IMG/VR virus record: IMGVR_UViG_3300013099_000008
Location: 1-30,496 of that record
Source of the DNA: a virus
Length of the DNA stretch: 30,496 nt
Strand: one strand, 5' to 3'
Shown: positions 23,439-30,496 of the stretch, in pieces
Layout of the letters: every line of letters begins with the position of its first letter
How positions within the stretch are numbered: the stretch's first letter is position 1
Translations under genes and position numbers: made by a program
The notes under the pieces: generated by a model
What the model was told of the DNA's origin: nothing
The model's input: only the letters and a program-made list of their open reading frames with translations
Databases searched by the model: none

Positions 23439-23787
23439 AAAAGAAATAGAGAAATACTTTATAGATAACTGGACTATTTGCCCAGTAACTTTTGATGGTG
23501 AAGAATTCAAAACATCTAACAAATGGATTACAGTAAAATATATACCATTAGGTAGAACAGCAAGCACTTGCCAGAGAGTTTCTACAAATAGTCAGTTACA
23601 GGTATTCTGCTATGATATTAGCCCTACACTGGTGATAAAGTTGATGGATGAAGTAAATCAGTTCTTCGATTGTAAACAACTGGTATATTCTTATAGTGGA
23701 ATAGGCAGTTCGTTAGTAGGTGTTCAAAACTTAGATAACAATGTATTTGAACAGAACACTATATTCGATATAAATACTCTGATATAA
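23422..23787 (+). CDS. Tail terminator protein
   Basis: This 121-aa protein fits the gpU/tail-terminator fold by size and pattern: an N-terminal helix (EIEKYFIDNW), a central WITVKYIPLGR strand pair, QLQVFCYD, a second long helix, and a final QNTIFDINTLI strand. It lies between the tail completion and tail tube genes as expected. AGGAG lies 7 nt before the ATG. It caps the growing tail tube and sets up head joining. Confidence 0.65.
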   Translation: MNYNTKKEIEKYFIDNWTICPVTFDGEEFKTSNKWITVKYIPLGRTASTCQRVSTNSQLQVFCYDISPTLVIKLMDEVNQFFDCKQLVYSYSGIGSSLVGVQNLDNNVFEQNTIFDINTLI

Positions 23788-23790
23788 ATA
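23783..23790 (+). promoter_or_regulatory. TATAAATA late-promoter-like motif
   Basis: Exact TATAAATA overlapping the tail terminator stop; another exact copy lies 14 bp upstream inside the gene (23769-23776). It is 57 nt before the tail tube gene, with a small TTCTC-GAGTA-GAGAA hairpin between. Confidence 0.55.
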
Positions 23791-23846
23791 AACGCATCTC
23801 ATGAAGAGTAAGTCGGTATTCTCGAGTAGAGAAAAAAGGAAGCCAA

Positions 23847-24836
23847 ATGGCGTTAATTAACACAAAAAAATCAGTCTTATTTTTGAACCCAGGTGGAGCA
23901 ACATTGCCCGTACCTATCACAGGTTTTGTTGAGACTAAAGATGCCGTACTAATCGTACCAGAATTCACAAGTACAGAGATCAATAGAGTATCAGGTAAAC
24001 TGAATACAAAAGATGAAATCGTAGATACTTGTAGAACAAAAACTACTTTTGATGTTCCTCACGTTATGAGAACTAATGCTAAAGATGGTGTTGCTCTTGA
24101 TACTGTTCCTGAATATGGATTACTATTACAAGCTGCTGGTTTTGATGAAGTAATTGATACTGCTACACCAGGTGAAGAAACAGTTACATATACTAATAAC
24201 AGTGATACTATTAAACAATCATCTATGGTTGCTTATCTTGATGGTAATAAATTTGAGATGACTGATAGCTTAGCTTGTGGAATGACTATGGATCTTGTTA
24301 TTGGAGAGACAGCATTACTAACAAATAACTTTCAAGGTTATATGGACTCAGCTATCCCTACACCGGAAGCTAATCCAGTAGTAACATTATCTGATGAGAA
24401 AGCATTAGTTGTAAGTTGTGCTGATATCGTAACTTTTGATGGCGTTTGTTTACCATTAGAGAGAGTTAGTATCAAGATGAATGAAGAAATTCAAGATCTA
24501 TACACTATGGGTGGAGCTTGTGGACTAAAATCTAACTTTGTTGCTGATTATGCGATGACTATTGATTTCGATTTCTACGTTGACTCAGCTACATATGATA
24601 GAGAAGCACTGAATATCGAATCAGGTGATTTCAAAGAGATGATTATCAAAATAGGATTAGATAGTACAAGTACAGAGGTAAATGGTCAATCAGTTGTAAT
24701 GACTATTCCATTCACTAAAACTACGACCTATTCTGATGCTGTTGATAAAGATTTATTGAAAAGAACTACAACTGCTAGAATTTTTGATGATGGTGTAACT
24801 CCAGGATTGAAAATAATGACTGGTTGGTTTAACTAA
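23847..24836 (+). CDS. Major tail tube protein
   Basis: This 329-aa, beta-rich protein lies between the tail terminator and the frameshifted chaperone genes, the standard place for the tube subunit. It is longer than the usual 150-250 aa. The pattern of an N-terminal arm, long beta strands and ending ITGW-like GLKIMTGWFN fits a tube protein with an added domain. Ribosome binding site AAAAAAGGAAG. A strong late-promoter-like motif upstream fits its need for high expression. Confidence 0.65.
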   Translation: MALINTKKSVLFLNPGGATLPVPITGFVETKDAVLIVPEFTSTEINRVSGKLNTKDEIVDTCRTKTTFDVPHVMRTNAKDGVALDTVPEYGLLLQAAGFDEVIDTATPGEETVTYTNNSDTIKQSSMVAYLDGNKFEMTDSLACGMTMDLVIGETALLTNNFQGYMDSAIPTPEANPVVTLSDEKALVVSCADIVTFDGVCLPLERVSIKMNEEIQDLYTMGGACGLKSNFVADYAMTIDFDFYVDSATYDREALNIESGDFKEMIIKIGLDSTSTEVNGQSVVMTIPFTKTTTYSDAVDKDLLKRTTTARIFDDGVTPGLKIMTGWFN

Positions 24837-24839
24837 GAT

Positions 24840-24847
24840 TATAAATA
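24840..24847 (+). promoter_or_regulatory. TATAAATA late-promoter-like motif
   Basis: Exact TATAAATA just after the tail tube stop, 57 nt before the chaperone gene. A stem TTATGT/ACATAA spans part of the following leader. Confidence 0.5.
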
Positions 24848-24904
24848 TTATGTTATCGGGTATCCTCACCTGGTGACATAACCTTAAGAGGAAAAGGAAA
24901 TAGA

Positions 24905-25348
24905 ATGAAATTACAAATAAGTCACGAGTTCGAATTAGAGTTCGAAGACAAATCGTATACTGGTGAATTCTTAGATCTTACTAAGAAAGAGAAAAAACAA
25001 TCAAAACAAATGTTCGAAAAACAATCAAAAATAGCAACTGATCTAAACAATCAAATCAAAAAAGTAGCCAAGTTATCTAGAAAGATAGAGATTGCTGAAA
25101 AGCAAGAAAACTGGGATAATGTAGAGAAACATGAAAAAGAAAAAGATGCAGTTGAAATAAGAGTAAATGAACTTTCTGATAACCTTGATGAAATATCAAA
25201 CTTAGAAGAGGTATATAAAAGAAGATTAGAAGTCTCACTGAAATCAGAAGACAAAGATGAAATACTTGATCTTGGTGAACTTTATGGTTATGAAAGGTTA
25301 CATAATGTTATAGCAGAAGATATAGCAGAGAAGAAAGAGGGAAAGTAA
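24905..25348 (+). CDS. Tail assembly chaperone (gpG-like)
   Basis: This 147-aa, strongly charged and helical protein precedes the tape measure gene. It ends GAG-GGA-AAG-TAA, where the last seven sense bases G-GGA-AAG form the same slippery heptamer used by phage lambda G/T. Slippage by -1 would join it to the 105-codon frame that ends at 25662. The long version would then bind both tape measure and tube protein, as lambda gpGT does. Confidence 0.8.
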   Translation: MKLQISHEFELEFEDKSYTGEFLDLTKKEKKQSKQMFEKQSKIATDLNNQIKKVAKLSRKIEIAEKQENWDNVEKHEKEKDAVEIRVNELSDNLDEISNLEEVYKRRLEVSLKSEDKDEILDLGELYGYERLHNVIAEDIAEKKEGK

Positions 25349-25662
25349 AAGACCTCTTCACTTATTTTGAACAATTAGGTCTAGGTATTGGTGTTGATAG
25401 CTTAGATGATAGAGATAAAGAGTCAGTAACTTCTGATCCTCATTCTAAAATAATACCAAAACCTATTGATCTTTATAGTAGAACAATCATAAGTATATTC
25501 CAATCCACTCCATTCACTTATGGTCAATCTGGTATTACTGGTTTTCATTATGAGGCTCTAAAAGATCAAATAAAATGGAACGGTCTAAAACCTAAATACT
25601 ACATCAATATTATGAATAGTTGTTGTAATGCTTTCACTAAAGGTATCAATGAAAAACGATAA
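24905..25662 (+). CDS. Tail assembly chaperone frameshift product (gpGT-like)
   Basis: A -1 ribosomal shift at GGGAAAG (25339-25345) continues reading at GTA (25345) in the frame VKDLFTYFEQLGLG... to TAA at 25660. The fusion is about 252 aa. The downstream frame has no good start of its own and is clearly coding, with PKPIDLYSRTIISIFQS and GFHYEALKDQIKW segments as in T-domains. This arrangement is standard in long-tailed phages, here with the lambda slippery sequence itself. Confidence 0.85.
25339..25345 (+). promoter_or_regulatory. -1 frameshift slippery heptamer GGGAAAG
   Basis: The heptamer reads G-GGA-AAG in the zero frame, directly followed by the TAA stop. Both tRNAs can re-pair after a -1 slip to GGG-AAA. 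It is identical to the lambda G/T site. Confidence 0.85.
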
Positions 25663-25664
25663 AC

Positions 25665-25672
25665 TATAAATA
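25665..25672 (+). promoter_or_regulatory. TATAAATA late-promoter-like motif
   Basis: Exact TATAAATA 3 nt after the gpGT-like stop and 33 nt before the tape measure gene. Confidence 0.5.
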
Positions 25673-25705
25673 AACTATAAGGCAAGACGCCAATAGGATA
25701 CCCTA

Positions 25706-28700
25706 ATGGGAAGACTCACGATTGAAACCGTTGTTACAGGCAAATCTGATGTTGATCAGCTAAGAGCATCAACAGACAAACTTGACAAATCGGTTGACAC
25801 CCTCGCAAAAGATAACACTAAACTTTCAAAATCAACTAAAGATTATTCCGCAATACTAACAAAGGCCAATGTTGCATTAGTAGCATTTGGTGCTAGTATG
25901 ACTAAAGTTATGAGTGATGGTTTTTCTTTCAACTCTGAAATGGAACAATCTATTGCTGGTCTAAAAGCATTATCAGTTGCTACTCAAGATAAAGCATTAC
26001 CAGTACTAGAACGTTATAATAGAGCTCAAAAAGAAGCAACTTCTACAATGAAAGAGCTACAGAGAATAAACACTCAAACACCTCACACACTAAATCAGAC
26101 AAATCAAATTTATCGGGCCATGTATGTATCAATGAAAGCAGCAGGTGCTTCAACAACTGATATGGTAGAACTAACAAGATCACTATCTATTGCTTCAGGA
26201 GCTGCTGGTATTCAATTTCAATCACTATTAGCAGGTGTTGATGGATTAGCAACAGGTACTGTAATGGCAAATAGTGACTTAGGTAGATTTCTATCTTCGT
26301 TAGGATTAACTAATGAAACACTAAAAGATACTGATGACGTTGTTGGACTAGTAAAAGATGCTATGAAAGATTTCAAAGCAGCTGGCACAATGGCAGAATC
26401 AATATCTAATTTAGAAAATGCATATGATCAGTTAGCAGGAACACTAAGTATTGATATTTTTGAGAATGCTAAAGATGGCGCAAATGGATTTGCAGCTATA
26501 CTAAACAAACTAAATGATGAACTTGTTGATTATAGAGCTAATGTAGAAGATATTAGAGATATTCACAAACTCAATACATTAGGTGATGCAAAAAGAGAAC
26601 TAGGGCAATTACTAGCTGTATATCAAGACCTAATAAATGATGGTGTTGGTCTATTACAAAGCCAAGAAGGTTATAATGCAGAAGTAAAAGAAGCAGAGTT
26701 TCTAATATCATCATTACAAAGAAAAATAGAGAGATTATCAGAAGCTGAAAGAGTTCAAACTGTAGAAGTCAAAAAGAAAACAGCTGCTACTAAAGATGAA
26801 ATAGAAGCTATGGAAGAGGCTATTCAAAAAGCCAAAGAATATCAAAATGCTCTATCATTCGATATGATTATTCAAGGTGATGATGCTCAAAAAAGAAATT
26901 CTACTACCGAAGCAAAGTATGAAAAACTTAGAGATGATAGAATAACAAAAGAACTAAAAGATAAAAAAGCATTAGAAAAAGCAAATAAGAAAGAAGCAGA
27001 TGCTGCTATAAAAGCTGAGAAAGATAAAGCAGATGCTGCAACTAAGAAAGCTAAGAATGATGCATTGATAATGAATACTCAAATAACTGCTTATGCTACC
27101 TTAGCAGGTGCAATGTCAACAATGTTTGATCAAGGTTCAAAAGAGGCTGAAGCATTCGCAGTAGCTCAAGCTACATTAGGTATTGTAAATGCTTATGTTG
27201 CTATTACAACTGCAATGGCAACTCCACCTGCACCAGCAGGTATTGCATTAGGAGCTATGGTAGCAACTCAAGTATTACCGATTATAGCTACTTTATCAAC
27301 TCTTGGAGGTTCAGGAGGCGGTGGAGGAGGTTCAGTAAGTATCCCTTCATCTGCTGAAATGATGCAACAAGAACTTGATTTCACTACAGGTTTTGAGTTA
27401 GAACAACTTGATAGACAAATCGAACTATTAGAAGCTATTAGTGAAAACACTGAAGGTACTGTAGGTAGACTAAGTGTATTACAATCAGGTAAACAGTTAG
27501 ATTATGATATAGAAGGCGTAAGAATATCTTTCAGAGAGATGTTTGAAGAGAATGCTGGAGCTATGGGAATGACAGATGCTGTCAACTATTATGCTCCAAA
27601 TCAGGGACTAACAAATGACGTCATCAAATACTTACAAGGTGGTAGTTCAGGATTAGATCCATTATATAGTAGTGGAATGTTTGATTTCGGTATGGATAAA
27701 TATCAGTTTCAACAACTTATAGGTGAAGCTCAAGATGCTGTTCAAGAGTATGCTATGGGAACTATCGAGGTTGCTAACAATATTATAGATGCAGGAGATG
27801 TACTAAAAGATGCTTATGATAATATAACTCAAAGTGATTATTTTGAATTAGAAAGATTCAAACAAGCTCAAGAAGATATGGATCGTATCAAAGAGAATGG
27901 AACAGTAGAAGATTATCTAATAACACAAATTGAAGCTATTGATGAGTTTGAGAAAAACTTAGATATGTCACTTGTATCATTACTAAGTTCAACAGATGTT
28001 CAATTATTAGATGAGCAAATAGCAGCTGTAGCAGCACTTGGAGTAAAAACAGATCAAGTATTCGAAAATGGAGTTGAAGAAGCTCTAAACTACTTAGATA
28101 GTATCAATATGGTTGCCGATGCAATGGCAAATAGTGTTGAGAATATCAAAGATTGGGAAGACAGTTTCAAAACTGAGGGTGAAATGCTTGGAGACTTGTC
28201 AGAGAAGTTTGGATATGCTATTAGTTCTAGTATGGAAGACTTACATAAACTATTTGAAGTTATGAAAGGAACAGATGGTTTATTGACAGATAATGAACTT
28301 GACTTCTTACAGAAAAATAAAGATTTATTAGATAGTCAAGCTAGTGCATTGAATAATGCTGTAGAAAATATTGGTGGTGCTATTCAAAGATTGGTAGGAT
28401 CAGCTACAGATAATAATGGATTGTCTTCATTTTATGAAAGTATGAATGAGACTATCAAGTTATCAGAGGGAAGTGATATAAAAGCATTCACAACTTCGTT
28501 AGATGATACTATAGGTTTATCAAATACATTACAAGACTCTAAGAACTTTGGGAGTGCTGCGGATCAAAAGTTTGCACAATTAGTTGCTGCTAATCAGTTT
28601 GATCAAATGCAAACAGGTATTTTGAACCAAATAGATTGGCTAGAAAACATAAATACTAATATACAATCAGGTAATGAAATACTTACTGAAGTAAATGAAC

Positions 28701-28771
28701 GATTATATGAAATCGAAAGAATACAAGCTGATACCAGAGATAATACTGATCAACTTGTACAAGGAGCATAA
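25706..28771 (+). CDS. Tail tape measure protein
   Basis: This 1021-aa protein follows the frameshifted chaperone pair. Helical, K/E/A-rich coiled-coil segments lie around residues 340-460. A hydrophobic alanine-rich segment lies near 480-530 (including VAITTAMATPPAPAG), followed by a glycine run GGSGGGGGG near 533. The rest is helical to the end. At roughly 1.5 angstrom per residue it implies a tail near 150 nm, a siphovirus tail. No lysozyme or peptidase motif is visible in it. It ends directly against the next gene with no gap. Confidence 0.85.
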   Translation: MGRLTIETVVTGKSDVDQLRASTDKLDKSVDTLAKDNTKLSKSTKDYSAILTKANVALVAFGASMTKVMSDGFSFNSEMEQSIAGLKALSVATQDKALPVLERYNRAQKEATSTMKELQRINTQTPHTLNQTNQIYRAMYVSMKAAGASTTDMVELTRSLSIASGAAGIQFQSLLAGVDGLATGTVMANSDLGRFLSSLGLTNETLKDTDDVVGLVKDAMKDFKAAGTMAESISNLENAYDQLAGTLSIDIFENAKDGANGFAAILNKLNDELVDYRANVEDIRDIHKLNTLGDAKRELGQLLAVYQDLINDGVGLLQSQEGYNAEVKEAEFLISSLQRKIERLSEAERVQTVEVKKKTAATKDEIEAMEEAIQKAKEYQNALSFDMIIQGDDAQKRNSTTEAKYEKLRDDRITKELKDKKALEKANKKEADAAIKAEKDKADAATKKAKNDALIMNTQITAYATLAGAMSTMFDQGSKEAEAFAVAQATLGIVNAYVAITTAMATPPAPAGIALGAMVATQVLPIIATLSTLGGSGGGGGGSVSIPSSAEMMQQELDFTTGFELEQLDRQIELLEAISENTEGTVGRLSVLQSGKQLDYDIEGVRISFREMFEENAGAMGMTDAVNYYAPNQGLTNDVIKYLQGGSSGLDPLYSSGMFDFGMDKYQFQQLIGEAQDAVQEYAMGTIEVANNIIDAGDVLKDAYDNITQSDYFELERFKQAQEDMDRIKENGTVEDYLITQIEAIDEFEKNLDMSLVSLLSSTDVQLLDEQIAAVAALGVKTDQVFENGVEEALNYLDSINMVADAMANSVENIKDWEDSFKTEGEMLGDLSEKFGYAISSSMEDLHKLFEVMKGTDGLLTDNELDFLQKNKDLLDSQASALNNAVENIGGAIQRLVGSATDNNGLSSFYESMNETIKLSEGSDIKAFTTSLDDTIGLSNTLQDSKNFGSAADQKFAQLVAANQFDQMQTGILNQIDWLENINTNIQSGNEILTEVNERLYEIERIQADTRDNTDQLVQGA

Positions 28772-29416
28772 ATGGCTGAAATAATCCAAGGTCTTCACTT
28801 AGGGACCAAAAGAGTATACCCGGTAAACCCAGACTCTGTAGAACAAAACACTGCTTATAAAGGTAGTGAGTTCTTAGGTAATACTTTATATTTCCCAGAG
28901 GGAGTAAAAGTAGCTATCAATGGGACAGAACAAGTAATGGCAAAAGAGGGTGTTAGTATTTTTATTGCTGATAACTATTATTATAACTTCGATAGAGAGG
29001 TATTAGTATCTCAAGCTATTGTTCAAAATCCTAATCTAGGAGTAAGTGAAGGTACTACAAATCTAGTAGATGTTCCTTGTCCTAAGGGTGTAGAGACAGA
29101 GGTAGTTCAACATACACTATCAGCAGCAATGGGTGAACTTACTACTTCCAATAACTCAAGTATAGAAATAAGTTGTTTAGTAAGAAATGATACTAACAAG
29201 AATGTAAATGTAGATGTTATTCTATATGCAGATGCAGTTGAGATGGGAAGATTAGTAGACTTACCAATATTGAAAAATGAGACTGTTCCATTCTTCTACT
29301 CCTTCAATGTTACAACTACGATACCTGCATTAGCAGTTCTAAGTATTGCTTTTGATGCTAGTGAAGATTGTACTGCATTAGCACCAATAGAATTACTAGT
29401 AAGAAAAGGAAGCTAA
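28772..29416 (+). CDS. Putative distal tail protein (214 aa)
   Basis: It starts directly after the tape measure stop with AAGGAGC as its ribosome binding site. Residues 1-80 are beta-rich with GTKRVYPVNPDS and LYFPEGVKVAING. Residues 100-210 look like a beta-sandwich (IEISCLVRND, VILYADAVEMGRL). The position after the tape measure suggests a distal tail or baseplate-like component. I do not recognise the family. Confidence 0.5.
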   Translation: MAEIIQGLHLGTKRVYPVNPDSVEQNTAYKGSEFLGNTLYFPEGVKVAINGTEQVMAKEGVSIFIADNYYYNFDREVLVSQAIVQNPNLGVSEGTTNLVDVPCPKGVETEVVQHTLSAAMGELTTSNNSSIEISCLVRNDTNKNVNVDVILYADAVEMGRLVDLPILKNETVPFFYSFNVTTTIPALAVLSIAFDASEDCTALAPIELLVRKGS

Positions 29417-30358
29417 ATGATATTTTGTCCACAAGATATAAAGAGGTTCACAGATATCAACATTGTTGAAACATACCCAGATTTTCAAAAGCTAACAGAA
29501 TATCCGATAGGTTCATTTGTTCAAAATGAGAATTTTTATTGGAAAAATGCTGTTCAAATAATGGATACAAATGTTGTTGAGCCTAAAGATGCCCTAACAA
29601 AATGGGTAAAAATAAGACCATCTAATCGTTATGCTTGGATTGATTTATCCTCTACAACTACTACTACAAATCAAAACAATATCAGTGGTGATCCAACAGA
29701 GGGAATAGTTGCTATTTTCGAATCAGAGTTCTACAATGTTATGGCATTCGGTAATGTATTAGCTGATGAAATAAAGATCGAGTTCAGTTTAGATGATTTC
29801 GTAACTATAGATGAAACTATTATATGGGATTATCCATCGTATCTAACGCCTGATAGTCAAACAAACAAGTGGTATTATAGATATGGTGAAAGAAGAGAGG
29901 CTGATATGCCTTATAACAAGTTCTTTCCTATTAGTCCAAGACTAGGTAAAATAAGAGTTACAATAAAACCATCAAGTGTTGATGCAGGATTAGCATCTGT
30001 TGGTTATATGTTATGCGGAATGAGTCAGTATGTTGGTCAAACTCAAGATACTTGTAAAATAAGTTTCAAGGACTACAGTGTTTATGAAACTGATGATTTC
30101 GGTACTCAAGTGATTACTAAAAGAGGTATTCAACAAATAATGGATATTACAACTTATAGTGATAACACTCTTATAATGGATTATACGAAGATTGTGAAGA
30201 AGTTATTAGGGAAATATGTTTTAGCAGTAGGCGATGAAAATGATGATAGTATTTTTGAGAATCTACTAATGTTATGTGTAATCAAAAAGTTTGATACTAA
30301 CTTGAAGAGTTATAAATTCAAAAATATTTCTAATTTTAGATTAGAAGAAACAATATAA
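29417..30358 (+). CDS. Putative tail tip protein (313 aa)
   Basis: It starts directly after the previous stop, behind AAAGGAAGC. The N-terminal 65 residues (YPIGSFVQNENFYWKNA, then TKWVKIRP) look like a short carbohydrate-binding-type beta module. The middle is beta-rich with WYYRYGERREADMPYNKFFP. The C-terminus is mixed. It lies between the distal tail protein and the tail fibre and may form the tip or fibre attachment. Family not recognised. Confidence 0.45.
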   Translation: MIFCPQDIKRFTDINIVETYPDFQKLTEYPIGSFVQNENFYWKNAVQIMDTNVVEPKDALTKWVKIRPSNRYAWIDLSSTTTTTNQNNISGDPTEGIVAIFESEFYNVMAFGNVLADEIKIEFSLDDFVTIDETIIWDYPSYLTPDSQTNKWYYRYGERREADMPYNKFFPISPRLGKIRVTIKPSSVDAGLASVGYMLCGMSQYVGQTQDTCKISFKDYSVYETDDFGTQVITKRGIQQIMDITTYSDNTLIMDYTKIVKKLLGKYVLAVGDENDDSIFENLLMLCVIKKFDTNLKSYKFKNISNFRLEETI

Positions 30359-30367
30359 GGATTAAGA

Positions 30368-30496
30368 ATGGCGGTAACAATACCATATACAAGCGCATTA
30401 CCAAATGCGCCAGATTATACAGAACCAAGTAAAGTTATTTATTGGACTACATCTCAGAACTGGGATATAGCAGTAGAGGATTTTCAAGTTGAGCAA
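30368..30496 (+). CDS. Tail fibre protein, 5' end (continues at position 1)
   Basis: ATG at 30368 follows AAGGATTAAG. The frame MAVTIPYTSALPNAPDY continues to the window end and, through the identical 123-bp overlap, into base 1 in frame. It gives a roughly 450-aa fibre when joined with 1-1347. Confidence 0.85.
   Translation, partial: MAVTIPYTSALPNAPDYTEPSKVIYWTTSQNWDIAVEDFQVEQ
30374..30496. repeat. Right copy of 123-bp terminal direct repeat
   Basis: Identical to 1-123. See the left copy. Confidence 0.95.

Noticed and set aside
2457-27450. Minus-strand open frames in many places (for example 2457-2753, 12074-12418, 16934-17302)
   Set aside because: All lie opposite well-supported + strand genes and lack ribosome binding sites and recognisable domains.

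Overview
The window is a complete or near-complete siphovirus-like phage genome. Its first 123 bases (1-123) are repeated exactly as its last 123 (30374-30496), and the tail-fibre gene that starts at 30368 runs across the junction into position 1. The molecule is therefore circular, or was assembled as a circle, with a unit length of 30,373 bp. Every convincing gene is on the + strand. The DNA is AT-rich by eye, with heavy use of AGA and ATA codons and AAGGA-type ribosome binding sites. A lipoprotein with a lipobox suggests a Gram-negative, low-GC host. Campylobacterota would fit, but this is a guess.

Layout. Positions 30368-1950 hold the tail fibre and a fibre-assembly-like protein. Positions 2000-7000 are an accessory and replication region: an adenine-methyltransferase half, small unknown proteins, a herpes-origin-binding-like SF2 helicase, a 400-nt non-coding region rich in palindromes and repeats (candidate origin), a GIY-YIG homing endonuclease, a split methyltransferase, and a remnant of a third one. 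Positions 7121-13067 are packaging and head: small terminase, large terminase, a lipoprotein, portal, Mu-F/SPP1-gp7-like head protein, scaffold and major capsid protein. Positions 13188-23124 hold an HNH endonuclease, three related Ig-like/DUF285-repeat surface proteins (509, 1521 and 353 aa), head-tail connectors and a second GIY-YIG endonuclease. Positions 23121-30358 are tail genes: completion protein, terminator, tube, a frameshifted chaperone pair, tape measure and two distal proteins.

The most striking feature is in the large terminase. Its reading frame is interrupted exactly inside the Walker A motif, between AAG and RRFGKS, by 51 nt (7633-7683). The insert contains TAG, TAA and TGA in frame and starts with a perfect 12-bp hairpin. 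Frame and homology continue cleanly on both sides. In size and shape it resembles the 50-nt translational bypass of T4 gene 60 and the mitochondrial byp elements.

Other notable structure: a 13+13-bp H-type pseudoknot in the helicase leader; ten copies of TATAAATA (the T4 late-promoter core) placed at gene starts, with no recognisable T4-type sigma gene; a separate TTAAC-N10-TATWAT promoter class in front of two homing endonucleases and a small gene; and three methyltransferase reading frames that all begin at the FDYI-NPPY motif while only one SAM-binding half is present. I recognise no endolysin, holin, integrase, repressor or DNA polymerase.
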